Shown piece after piece: positions 1-5,892 of a DNA stretch of 19,302 nucleotides. Made by a program: the position numbers and the translations under genes. Origin of the DNA: UBA11524 sp045132495 (GTDB lineage Bacteria > Bacillota > Clostridia > Christensenellales > Aristaeellaceae); the NCBI GenBank assembly GCA_045132495.1, contig JBGUSK010000066.1, positions 1-19,302 on the forward strand. Direction: 5' to 3'. The notes under the pieces were generated by a model, which was not told where the DNA came from, did not search any database, and saw nothing but the letters and a program-made list of their open reading frames with translations. How positions within the stretch are numbered: position 1 is the first letter of the stretch; each line of letters opens with the position of its first letter.

Positions 1-141
1 TTCCAACAGTACGGTTTCGCCATTGAAGGTAGTCCGGGTTGGTCGATTATGTGCCAGCTTGCTGTTGATAATCCTTGGTTTGATATGGAAATCGAGTTGG
101 GGATTGGTCATCTATCATTCCAGGTTTATCTGCGTGCCTGA
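1..141 (+). CDS. C-terminal end of an unidentified protein (cut by window edge)
   Basis: The first reading frame is open from base 1 to a TGA at 139-141, giving the last 46 residues of a protein whose start lies outside the window. The fragment has a plausible globular composition, with alternating hydrophobic residues and motifs such as GSPGWSIM and FDMEIELGIG, and ends QVYLRA. It stops 12 bp before the convergent end of the DUF1292 gene, and no terminator hairpin is visible in the gap. Base composition looks more AT-rich than the genes to the right. I do not recognise the family. A 46-codon open frame could occur by chance, so confidence is moderate. Confidence 0.45.
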   Translation, partial: FQQYGFAIEGSPGWSIMCQLAVDNPWFDMEIELGIGHLSFQVYLRA

Positions 142-153
142 TGGGCGGGAAGG

Positions 154-510
154 TCAATCTTCGTCGTCCGCTTCCTCGTCGCTGTGGAGCTTCATGGAGG
201 CGATCTCCATGAGCTTGGCTTCAAGGGCCTGATCCTCCACGGGGACGAACTCCTCCAGCTCTTCGCCGGATTCATCCGTCGTGGCCACGATCTTCATCAC
301 GTAGCAGGCAATGCCTTCATCCTCAGCATCCGCATCGGTCGTGTCCTCATCGTTGGAGTCGGTCAGGATGGCATATTCTTCGCCGTTGTAAAAGAAATAA
401 TCAATGATGGAGAACAGGATGGTGTTGCCTTCCTCGTCGGTCATTTCGATCACGTCTTCCATGACACCCTCATCCAGACCATCCTGCTCAAACAGTTCTT
501 CGTTGTTCAT
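154..510 (-). CDS. DUF1292 domain protein
   Basis: This encodes a small acidic cytoplasmic protein of 118 residues. The central part (VIEMTDEEGNT, FSIIDYFFYNGEEYAIL) is the pattern of the DUF1292 family, which is widespread in Bacillota and has no established biochemical role. The tail is very acidic (DSNDED, DEEADDED). I start it at the ATG at 508-510 (MNNEEL) because AAAGAGGTG lies just upstream. The frame extends further to an ATG at 585, but the promoter at 577-605 places the transcript start near 570, so that codon would be upstream of the mRNA. The gene has its own promoter and shares an upstream region with a divergent RNA promoter. The family call is good; the function is unknown. Confidence 0.85.
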   Translation of the reverse strand: MNNEELFEQDGLDEGVMEDVIEMTDEEGNTILFSIIDYFFYNGEEYAILTDSNDEDTTDADAEDEGIACYVMKIVATTDESGEELEEFVPVEDQALEAKLMEIASMKLHSDEEADDED

Positions 511-576
511 TGGAGACACCTCTTTCTCTTGAAGCTGCCGCTCACCGGCGACTTTTTCTTCCTTGATCGTGGCTTC

Positions 577-605
577 ATTATACACGATGGAGAGGTAAAT
601 TACAA
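577..605 (-). promoter_or_regulatory. Sigma-A-type promoter of the DUF1292 gene
   Basis: Reading the minus strand, TTGTAA (600-605) and TATAAT (577-582) are separated by exactly 17 bp. Transcription should begin near 570, about 60 nt before the DUF1292 start codon. The -35 box overlaps the left arm of an inverted repeat shared with the divergent + promoter. Confidence 0.7.
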
Positions 606-632
606 GGGGTTTTGCGAAAGTTTTACCCCTTG
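603..632. repeat. Inverted repeat between divergent promoters (candidate operator)
   Basis: CAAGGGGT (603-610) and ACCCCTTG (625-632) are perfect 8-bp inverted copies separated by 14 bp, with centres 22 bp apart, about two helical turns. The left arm overlaps the -35 box of the minus promoter and the right arm overlaps the -35 box of the plus promoter. This is the geometry expected of a dimeric regulator that controls both promoters. No regulator gene is adjacent, so the binding protein is unknown. Confidence 0.45.
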
Positions 633-658
633 ACTTTGTCTTAAATGGGTGATATAAT
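630..658 (+). promoter_or_regulatory. Near-consensus promoter with no protein gene downstream
   Basis: TTGACT (630-635) and TATAAT (653-658) are 17 bp apart, close to the ideal sigma-A promoter. Predicted transcription starts near 665. The next element on this strand is a structured 130-nt stretch ending in a terminator, and the next protein gene is on the opposite strand, so the promoter appears to serve a non-coding RNA. Confidence 0.75.
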
Positions 659-664
659 GGACAT

Positions 665-795
665 GTTGTGGGCTTTCGCAGGACGCGGAAGCCCCTTGCT
701 TGTGACTGTTACCGCATATGCACATAATTCTGCGGTTTGTCGTGCTTGAATAAAGATCGCCTCCTCCGAAGCATCGGGGGAGGCGATCTTTGCTT
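665..795 (+). ncRNA. Candidate small structured RNA, about 130 nt
   Basis: A strong + promoter leads into this stretch, which contains two local hairpins and ends in a strong terminator. Hairpin 1 is a 10-bp stem (670-679 with 685-694, one G-U pair, loop AGGAC). Hairpin 2 pairs ACCGCA (711-716) with TGCGGT (731-736), extended by GAC/GTC (704-706 with 739-741) across a small internal loop. I considered 6S RNA, SRP RNA, tmRNA and tRNA and could match none: there is no long rod with a central bubble and no SRP domain IV motif. The class is unknown. The 3' end overlaps the terminator of the convergent DUF896 gene, so the two transcripts are complementary there. Confidence 0.5.
752..791. terminator. 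Strong bidirectional terminator
   Basis: AAAGATCGCCTCC (752-764) pairs perfectly with GGAGGCGATCTTT (779-791), and four more pairs extend the stem toward the loop AAGCAT. On the minus strand it is followed by TTTATT and ends the DUF896 operon 2 bp after the stop codon. On the plus strand, ending ATCTTTG, it would end the candidate small RNA. Confidence 0.85.
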
Positions 796-1012
796 AATGC
801 TTGATGGTGGGCGTCTTCTTCTTCAGGGACTCCGTAGTGCCGTCGGGGCGCTGGATGACGATACCGTCCAGCATGGCGCGGGTGTTTTCGCGCCACTCCT
901 CGATATACTGCTTGCGCAAGGCAGCCTGCTCGGCAGTCTCGGCCTCGGTCAGACCCTCGGCCTTCTTCTTGCGGGCCAGCTCGTTGATTCGGTCGATCTG
1001 TTTCTTATCCAT
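794..1012 (-). CDS. DUF896 family protein
   Basis: A 72-residue cytoplasmic protein whose N-terminal part (IDRINELARKKKAEGLTEAE) and following helix (ALRKQYIEEWRENTR) are characteristic of DUF896, the YnzC-type family of Bacillota. These proteins form a short helical hairpin; their function is not firmly established. The start at 1010-1012 is preceded by AAAGGAAG at suitable spacing, and this site overlaps the stop codon of the upstream Lgt-like gene, with only 12 bp between the genes. It is the last gene of the five-gene minus operon and is closed by the terminator at 752-791. Codon use resembles its neighbours. Confidence 0.88.
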   Translation of the reverse strand: MDKKQIDRINELARKKKAEGLTEAETAEQAALRKQYIEEWRENTRAMLDGIVIQRPDGTTESLKKKTPTIKH

Positions 1013-1024
1013 AACAATCTTCCT

Positions 1025-2155
1025 TTATTTGGTCAGTGGGGGATCAAGATGATACTTTTCAGCAAGCTGTGCCTTGTGGGCTTCATCTGCCAGGCGGCGC
1101 AGTGCAAAGGCCATGTGACCGATGATATACAGGTTTGCAGCCATAATGCCGTAGACGAAGAACAGGCGGTGCGTGCCGGTATCCATCGTGCGCTCGATGA
1201 GCAGCAGTGATGTGGCAACGATTGCCACGCAGGGAATTGCAGCGGCGGATTTGCCATGCTTCTTCCACACGAAGAACCAGCAGACGCACACGATCACCAG
1301 TGCAGCGGCCAGCAGGCCGGACACCAGTGTCAGGCTGAAGTAGGGGTTTTCGTCGCCATCAGCAGCGAATTCTTGTACGACGCCAAGGCCAATGCATACG
1401 ATGGCCGTTACCCAAGTCATGATGGTTTCCTTCTTGCAGTTGTGCTTGCAGCAGCGGATGCTCCAGACGATCAGCACTGCTACGACCATTACGATAGCCG
1501 CCACCTGGTTCACGCGCACAAAGTGGATGACCTTCATATGGCCGTCGTTGCGCAGAGATTCCAGCACGGTCTGGGTACAGCCGTACAGCACAAGGAAGCA
1601 CCCCATCAGGTCGCCGCTCCTCATTGTGCGCCTGCCAAAGTGCAGCACCAGCACAAGACCAATGATACACGCCGCGATGGCTTCGTATGCAAAGACGGGG
1701 TGCATTCCGCCTGCCAGGTCATACATGAAATCGAAAGCGGTGGATTGGAAGTACTTGCCCAGGCCCATCTCGCACAGCGGCTCTGCCAGACGCTCAATGA
1801 TGAGCGCAAGAGGCATACCGAGGGCTGCGGCATCCAGAATGAGCCCGGCAGGCTGCTTTGCCCATTTGGCGGCGATCAGCGCGGAGAGCAGCACGCCGCA
1901 CAGCGCGCCGGTCATGGATGCGCCGCCGTCCTGGACGTGGAGCATCATCTCCGGCATGGAGATCGTTTCAAGATAGTAGGAAAGGTTTGACAGGCAAAAG
2001 GCCACGCGGCTGCCGATGAAGGCAAAGGGGATGCACAGGACAGCAAAGCGGATGAAGGTGCTGTAGCCTGCGCCCTTTCGGAGCAGCACGGCACAGGTCA
2101 CAGCCAGCAGCGCTGCCAGGGACGTCGCTGCCAGGGCGCCATAGAGGGTGAACAT
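1025..2155 (-). CDS. Lgt-like polytopic membrane protein with a degenerate active site
   Basis: A 376-residue membrane protein. The first ~230 residues align by eye with prolipoprotein diacylglyceryl transferase: an LYGALAA start, IGSR near 47-50, DGG near 76-78, HPVFAYE (152-158), SGDL (180-183) and a final ESLRND (199-204). The Lgt signature (GRIGNF followed by an Asn/Glu segment) is replaced by ERLAEP around residue 121: the Arg is kept but the Asn is Glu. The HGG histidine is also missing. About 140 further residues add probably four membrane segments not found in ordinary Lgt. It starts 3 bp after the NAGPA stop, with GGAGGAG overlapping that stop. Membership of the Lgt superfamily is likely; diacylglyceryl transfer activity is doubtful. 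It may modify another envelope substrate. Confidence 0.75.
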   Translation of the reverse strand: MFTLYGALAATSLAALLAVTCAVLLRKGAGYSTFIRFAVLCIPFAFIGSRVAFCLSNLSYYLETISMPEMMLHVQDGGASMTGALCGVLLSALIAAKWAKQPAGLILDAAALGMPLALIIERLAEPLCEMGLGKYFQSTAFDFMYDLAGGMHPVFAYEAIAACIIGLVLVLHFGRRTMRSGDLMGCFLVLYGCTQTVLESLRNDGHMKVIHFVRVNQVAAIVMVVAVLIVWSIRCCKHNCKKETIMTWVTAIVCIGLGVVQEFAADGDENPYFSLTLVSGLLAAALVIVCVCWFFVWKKHGKSAAAIPCVAIVATSLLLIERTMDTGTHRLFFVYGIMAANLYIIGHMAFALRRLADEAHKAQLAEKYHLDPPLTK

Positions 2156-2158
2156 CGT

Positions 2159-3115
2159 TTACTCCTCCTCGGGCTTGATGGCGGTGGAAATATAGATGAA
2201 GTCGGACACAGCACGCTCGCCCTTGGTGGTCTTGTCGGAGTAGTTCTCGCCGCCGAACCACATCAGCGCGCTGTTGCCGCCGTCCAGATTGTAGGCCTGC
2301 ACACAACCCTGCTCGAACATCCACTGGGCCAGCTCGTCGGTGGAGCAGCCGTCGCTGTCCTTGCGGCGACCATCAACGACCACGAACATGTACTCCTTCT
2401 CGCCCAACTGGCCGATGGCACAGCGGGGTTCATTGGTGCTCTTGATGTTGTACTTGTTGCCATTCTTTACATAATACTGCGGGGCGGGGAGCAGCTCGCC
2501 GTCCTTGATCAGGGCGGGGCCGAAGTTAAAGATGTTGGGGAAGGTGAGGGTTCCGCTGGACAGCAGAGCCTTGAGCTCATCGGCATTGGACTGCAGGATG
2601 ATATGGAAATCGCCCTTGTCGTCGATGAGCAGCATGTCGTACACGCTCTTGGGGCTCTTGCGGAACTCCTTGTACTGGCGGACGATGTAGCCGTTCTTGG
2701 CGTCAGAGAAAAAGTCACCGCCGATAGCCAGGACGGCATTGTGCTTCTTGGCCATGGAGGAGATCTTGTTGTTGCGGGAGGCCTTCTCATTCTCCAGGCC
2801 GGTACGCAGCTGGCTGGGATGAGCGATCTTCACGCGGGCTACGTTAAAGGTAGAATCACCCACGCGCACGCGCTCCACGGTGACGGTCAGGGATTCATCC
2901 TGGTAGCCCTGCAGGACGCCGTTGGCTTCATCAGCCGCGATGTAGCAATCGGGGTTGGGGACGTAGCCGGGGGTCAGATCGACGGGCAGGGGGGTAATGT
3001 TGGCGGAAATAGCTTCCTCCACGGGGATTTCGATGGTGGCATCAACGTCCTGCTCCGCGATTGCGCCCGGGACGAGCATCGTCAGCAGCAGCAGGAAAGC
3101 AAAAAACTTGCGCAT
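2159..3115 (-). CDS. Secreted phosphodiester glycosidase (NAGPA domain)
   Basis: A 318-residue exported protein. Residues 1-20 form a signal peptide (MRKFF, then a run of Leu, cut after AIA). The rest matches the NAGPA / DUF2233 fold, named after the enzyme that removes GlcNAc from GlcNAc-1-phosphodiesters: GGDFF (132-136), NEPRCAIGQ (228-236), VVVDGR (245-250) and NLDGGNSALM (276-285). The Asp-Gly-Gly-Asn block is the family hallmark. The start has GGAGGAAA five bases upstream. It sits 26 bp after the 50-aa gene and 3 bp before the Lgt-like gene, so all are probably co-transcribed. In Gram-positives such enzymes are thought to trim sugar-phosphate bonds in envelope polymers; the substrate here is not known. 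Confidence 0.88.
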   Translation of the reverse strand: MRKFFAFLLLLTMLVPGAIAEQDVDATIEIPVEEAISANITPLPVDLTPGYVPNPDCYIAADEANGVLQGYQDESLTVTVERVRVGDSTFNVARVKIAHPSQLRTGLENEKASRNNKISSMAKKHNAVLAIGGDFFSDAKNGYIVRQYKEFRKSPKSVYDMLLIDDKGDFHIILQSNADELKALLSSGTLTFPNIFNFGPALIKDGELLPAPQYYVKNGNKYNIKSTNEPRCAIGQLGEKEYMFVVVDGRRKDSDGCSTDELAQWMFEQGCVQAYNLDGGNSALMWFGGENYSDKTTKGERAVSDFIYISTAIKPEEE

Positions 3116-3141
3116 GATAATTTCCTCCGATCATCAGATCA

Positions 3142-3294
3142 TCATTCAAACAGGAAGGCATATTCGTCTTCCACGCCCTCGTTCATATGGGCCGCTTTGG
3201 CTTCCTCGGTGATGGACGGGCTGGGCAAACCGGCGGCGAAGGCCACCAGGAGCAGCGCGGCGAGCACCGTCAGCAGCATGTTTTTCCAGTTCAT
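3142..3294 (-). CDS. 50-aa signal-peptide or single-pass membrane protein
   Basis: A short gene coding for 50 residues: MNWKN, then a strongly hydrophobic segment (residues 7-22, Leu/Ala/Val rich), then a polar acidic tail (ITEEAKAAHMNEG, ending YAFLFE). It is supported by AAGGAGG seven bases before the ATG and by an ATGA overlap with the stop of the upstream glycosyltransferase gene, indicating translational coupling. A 26-bp gap separates it from the NAGPA gene. It may be a small membrane anchor or a secreted peptide; a possible signal peptidase site lies near AFAAG. I do not recognise a family. Confidence 0.7.
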   Translation of the reverse strand: MNWKNMLLTVLAALLLVAFAAGLPSPSITEEAKAAHMNEGVEDEYAFLFE

Positions 3295-4382
3295 TGCCCG
3301 CCCTCCTTTTCAGGGGCGAAGACCCATTTGTTCTGTACGCGGTAGCTGACCAGATAGAGGATCACATCCACCGCGATGCCCACCAGGCCGATGATGGCGG
3401 TGGGGAACTTCAGCCAGTGCATGATGCCGTCCACGCCCACGGCGGAGATGAGCATGATGAACACTGCCAGGATGATGTAGCGGATGAAGGTTGCTTTGCT
3501 CATCTTCTTTTCAAAGACGTACTTGCTGTTCATCCAGAAGTTGCAAGGGGCGGACACGCAGCGTGCCAGCACCTTGGCGAAGAATGCGCCGTGGCTGACG
3601 CCGGGGAAAACCAGATTGGCCAGCAGGGTCAGCACCACGAAGTCGATCACGAAGGATACAATGGATGCGCCCATGAACTTCACGAAATTGCCCAGGATGA
3701 CCTTGTAGATGCGGTAGCTGTCCCGGATGGGGTGGAAGTGGGTGCCCTCATTCTCGTTCTCGTACACGGTTTCGATGGTAATGGGCACCATGTCGATGCC
3801 GGCGCGTGCACAGGCGATGAGCACCTGCATTTCGTATTCGAAGCGCTCGCCGGGCACGTCGATCATGAACTGCAGATCCTCCCGGCGGAAGGCGCGCAGG
3901 CCGGTCTGGGTATCCGGCAGCCACTGGCCGTAAAGCAGCTTGAACACGGTGCTTGTGGTCTTGTTGCCAAAGCGGGACTTGGGCGGCACGTTGGGCAGGT
4001 CAAAGTCGCGGCTGCCCAGGTACAGAACGCGCTTGTTCTCCGTCAGAGCCTCGGCGAGCTTCCAGCAATCTTCGACCGTGTGCTGGCCGTCCGCATCGGC
4101 GGTGATGACGCCGGAGGCCTCGGGCATATGGTCGCGGATGTAAGTGTAGCCGGTCTTGAGTCCGCAGCCCTTGCCGCGGTTGACCTCGTGCTTGAGGACG
4201 GTCACGCCCTCCATGGCGGCCAGCTCGTCGAAGATGGGCTGGTACTTTTCGCTGGAGCCGTCGTTGACGATCACGGCCTTGGTAAAACCGCGTGCCAGGA
4301 GCTTCTGAACATAGGCGGGCAGGCGGTCATCCGGCTCAAGGGAGGGGATGAGGATGACGGCAGATGCCGGCGTGTATTCCAT
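3291..4382 (-). CDS. GT2 glycosyltransferase fused to GtrA-like membrane domain
   Basis: A 363-residue two-domain protein. Residues 1-225 are a family 2 glycosyltransferase of the dolichol/polyprenyl-phosphate sugar synthase type: VNDGSS (39-44), DADGQH (96-101, the metal-binding DXD), TQTGLRAF (158-165) and RFEYEM (180-185). Residues ~232-355 form four membrane helices of the GtrA family, ending in the typical NKWVF motif. Such fusions are thought to make an undecaprenyl-phosphate-linked sugar and flip or present it for envelope glycosylation. I start it at 4380-4382 (MEYTPA), nine bases after AAAGGA; the ATG three codons earlier directly abuts that site. It is first in a five-gene operon and overlaps the 50-aa gene by ATGA. 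Confidence 0.88.
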   Translation of the reverse strand: MEYTPASAVILIPSLEPDDRLPAYVQKLLARGFTKAVIVNDGSSEKYQPIFDELAAMEGVTVLKHEVNRGKGCGLKTGYTYIRDHMPEASGVITADADGQHTVEDCWKLAEALTENKRVLYLGSRDFDLPNVPPKSRFGNKTTSTVFKLLYGQWLPDTQTGLRAFRREDLQFMIDVPGERFEYEMQVLIACARAGIDMVPITIETVYENENEGTHFHPIRDSYRIYKVILGNFVKFMGASIVSFVIDFVVLTLLANLVFPGVSHGAFFAKVLARCVSAPCNFWMNSKYVFEKKMSKATFIRYIILAVFIMLISAVGVDGIMHWLKFPTAIIGLVGIAVDVILYLVSYRVQNKWVFAPEKEGGQ

Positions 4383-4421
4383 ATATGTCATTCCTTTCAG
4401 TGGTTATCTGCTGTGTTGCGC

Positions 4422-4440
4422 TGGTACAACTAATGTACCA
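4422..4440. repeat. Perfect inverted repeat at a transcription start (candidate operator)
   Basis: TGGTACA and TGTACCA are perfect 7-bp inverted copies with a 5-bp spacer. They lie directly downstream of the -10 box at 4447-4452, over the expected start point of the GT2-GtrA operon. This is a typical position for a repressor site. It could alternatively be a 5'-end mRNA hairpin. Confidence 0.45.
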
Positions 4441-4446
4441 ACTTAT

Positions 4447-4475
4447 ATTATACAACAAAATAACGCAGGAAGCAA
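4447..4475 (-). promoter_or_regulatory. Promoter of the GT2-GtrA / NAGPA / Lgt-like operon
   Basis: On the minus strand, TATAAT (4447-4452) lies 17 bp after TTGCTT (4470-4475), a weak -35 box. The -35 lies in the loop of the preceding gene's terminator and the -10 directly follows its T-tract, so terminator and promoter interlock. A weak -35 next to an inverted repeat suggests a regulated promoter. Confidence 0.55.
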
Positions 4476-4492
4476 CGATTTCCCTGCGTTAT
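4452..4492 (-). terminator. Terminator of the ybaK gene
   Basis: On the minus strand, ATAACGCAGG pairs with CCTGCGTTAT (4460-4492) and is followed by TTTTGTTGT. It begins 26 bp after the stop of the YbaK gene. Confidence 0.8.
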
Positions 4493-4518
4493 GTATGTAA
4501 ATTTGCTGTGAACCCGGC

Positions 4519-5001
4519 CTATTCCCTGCACAGATCAGCGAACTGCGCTTTTGTGCAGCCGATCAATGCCTCTACCGCGAGGATGACCTGACAGCCACGC
4601 ACACCCGCTGATACGCTGATGCGCTCCAGACTTTCTGCATCCTGCTGGATGAAGGTGGGGAAGGCTTTCTTCATGCCAATGGGGCTGCAGCCGCCTCGCA
4701 GATAACCGGTCAGGGGCAGCAGCTCCTTCTGCGGCAGCATGGCAACGGATTTGTTGCCCGTGGCTCGTGCAACGGCCTTCAGGTCAAGCTCCTTCTCCAC
4801 GGGAATGACGCAGACAAGGTGCTTCAGCTTATCTCCGGTAAGAACGAGGGTCTTGTAGACCATGCTGGTCGGCAGATCGACCTTGGCGGCGATCAGCATG
4901 CCGTCATAGTTCTCGTCGGACACGTCATATTCGCGGGTCTCGTAGGGGATCTTCGCTGCGTCCAGGTGGCGCAGAACATTGGTTTTGATGGCTTTTGCCA
5001 T
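4519..5001 (-). CDS. ybaK: Cys-tRNA(Pro) deacylase, YbaK/EbsC family
   Basis: A 160-residue cytoplasmic editing enzyme, the usual YbaK length. The family hydrolyses Cys-tRNA(Pro) formed when prolyl-tRNA synthetase mischarges cysteine. The conserved lysine is at K50 in VYKTLVL, and the GGCSPIGMKK signature lies near 102-111; both are classical YbaK. I start it at 4999-5001 (MAKAIKT), with GGGAGG about eight bases upstream; an ATG nine codons earlier lacks a ribosome site. It is a single-gene unit with its own promoter (5034-5062) and terminator (4452-4492). A second, divergent member of the superfamily lies at 7664-8140. Confidence 0.92.
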   Translation of the reverse strand: MAKAIKTNVLRHLDAAKIPYETREYDVSDENYDGMLIAAKVDLPTSMVYKTLVLTGDKLKHLVCVIPVEKELDLKAVARATGNKSVAMLPQKELLPLTGYLRGGCSPIGMKKAFPTFIQQDAESLERISVSAGVRGCQVILAVEALIGCTKAQFADLCRE

Positions 5002-5033
5002 GCGGATCGCCTCCCAAGGATTTATCATTGCCT

Positions 5034-5062
5034 ATGATAGCACGATTGGCGGCGGATGGCAA
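5034..5062 (-). promoter_or_regulatory. Promoter of ybaK
   Basis: On the minus strand, TTGCCA (5057-5062) and TATCAT (5034-5039) are 17 bp apart. It lies back to back with the promoter of the CofE-like gene; the two -35 boxes are 15 bp apart. Confidence 0.6.
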
Positions 5063-5077
5063 GCCGTCTGTTTTTCA

Positions 5078-5106
5078 TTGACATACACCGCATAATGCAG
5101 TAAAAT
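5078..5106 (+). promoter_or_regulatory. Promoter of the CofE-like / MBL-fold operon
   Basis: A perfect TTGACA (5078-5083) is 17 bp before TAAAAT (5101-5106). Transcription should begin near 5113, about 28 nt before the start codon. Confidence 0.75.
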
Positions 5107-5140
5107 AGAAGGGATGATAACCAAAGAGGAGGACATTCCT

Positions 5141-5884
5141 ATGGCATCTGACAACAAGAATCTCGCATCCCAGCGCCGCGAAGAAGCGGGCGTTGTGTAT
5201 TTTGACCGCGGTACTCGTGAGGGCCGCGATGGCAAGAAGTATGATCGATTTGCGATCCAGACCCACTTCGTCGAGGTGGGCGAGGATGCTTCCGCGCTGC
5301 TGGAAAAGTACGTCCGTCCCCTGTATCAGGAGGGCGACTGCGTAGCCATCACCGCTAAGGTCATGGCCATGTGCACCGGCAACGTCAAGAAGATGGAGGA
5401 TATGAAGCTGGGCTTCTTCGCCAAGCTGATGGCTCGCTTTGCCGGCATCAACTCCACCGGCGTGGGCATGCATGAGCCCTATAAGCTGCAGCTGGTCATC
5501 GACATGGTGGGCCTGCCCCGCGTGCTCTTTGCGGGCTTTGTGAGCGCCATCACCCGTCCCTTTGGCATCAAGGGCCTGTTCTACAAGATCTGCGGCCACG
5601 GCGTGGCGGGCATCGACGGCTTCTACTTCCGTTCGAGCTTTGAGCGCTACAAGACCCTGGCTCTGATCAATCCGGAAAACCCTGTGGAGCTCTCCAATGA
5701 GATGACGAAGAACACCGGTATCCCGGTGGTCATCATGGATGCCAACGACATCGACCAGAACCAGCTGGGCAAGTGCGATTCCTTCCCGCTGACGGATGAT
5801 CAGATCCAGGATGCGCTGAAGGACAACCCCTGCGGCCAGGGCGATGAGATGACACCCATTATCCTGATCCGTCCGGTGAAGTGA
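5141..5884 (+). CDS. Coenzyme F420-0:L-glutamate ligase-like protein (CofE family)
   Basis: A 247-residue cytoplasmic protein. By eye it follows the CofE / F420_ligase fold: GDCVAITAKVMAMCTGNV (65-82) matches the family's GD-VV-K-S-EGR segment, AGIDGF (156-161) matches the AGIDASN metal site (D159), and GIPVVIMDAN (193-202) matches the TDTNG site (D200). In F420 makers the enzyme adds glutamates to F420-0; no other F420 gene is visible here. Homologues occur in Bacillota without known F420, where the acceptor is unknown. I start it at 5141 (MASDNK) after GAGGAGG; an upstream ATG at 5114 lacks a ribosome site. The MBL-fold gene follows after 8 bp. Confidence 0.75.
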   Translation: MASDNKNLASQRREEAGVVYFDRGTREGRDGKKYDRFAIQTHFVEVGEDASALLEKYVRPLYQEGDCVAITAKVMAMCTGNVKKMEDMKLGFFAKLMARFAGINSTGVGMHEPYKLQLVIDMVGLPRVLFAGFVSAITRPFGIKGLFYKICGHGVAGIDGFYFRSSFERYKTLALINPENPVELSNEMTKNTGIPVVIMDANDIDQNQLGKCDSFPLTDDQIQDALKDNPCGQGDEMTPIILIRPVK

Positions 5885-5892
5885 GGAGATCG

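Noticed and set aside
184..633. 149-aa open frame on + opposite DUF1292
   Set aside because: DUF1292 is supported by family motifs, promoter and ribosome site; the + frame runs into the divergent promoter region.
680..695. Resemblance of AGGACGCGGAAG to the SRP RNA tip (CAGG-C-GGAAGG)
   Set aside because: The flanking pairing and the AGCAGC side of the SRP loop are absent; the bases form a simple 10-bp hairpin instead.
663..749. 28-codon open frame (MLWAFAGRG...) inside the candidate small RNA
   Set aside because: The ATG lies at the predicted transcription start with no ribosome site, and the length is easily met by chance. A leaderless peptide cannot be excluded.
3294..4433. 379-aa open frame on + opposite the GT2-GtrA gene
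   Set aside because: Antisense to clear glycosyltransferase motifs; no ribosome site or promoter.
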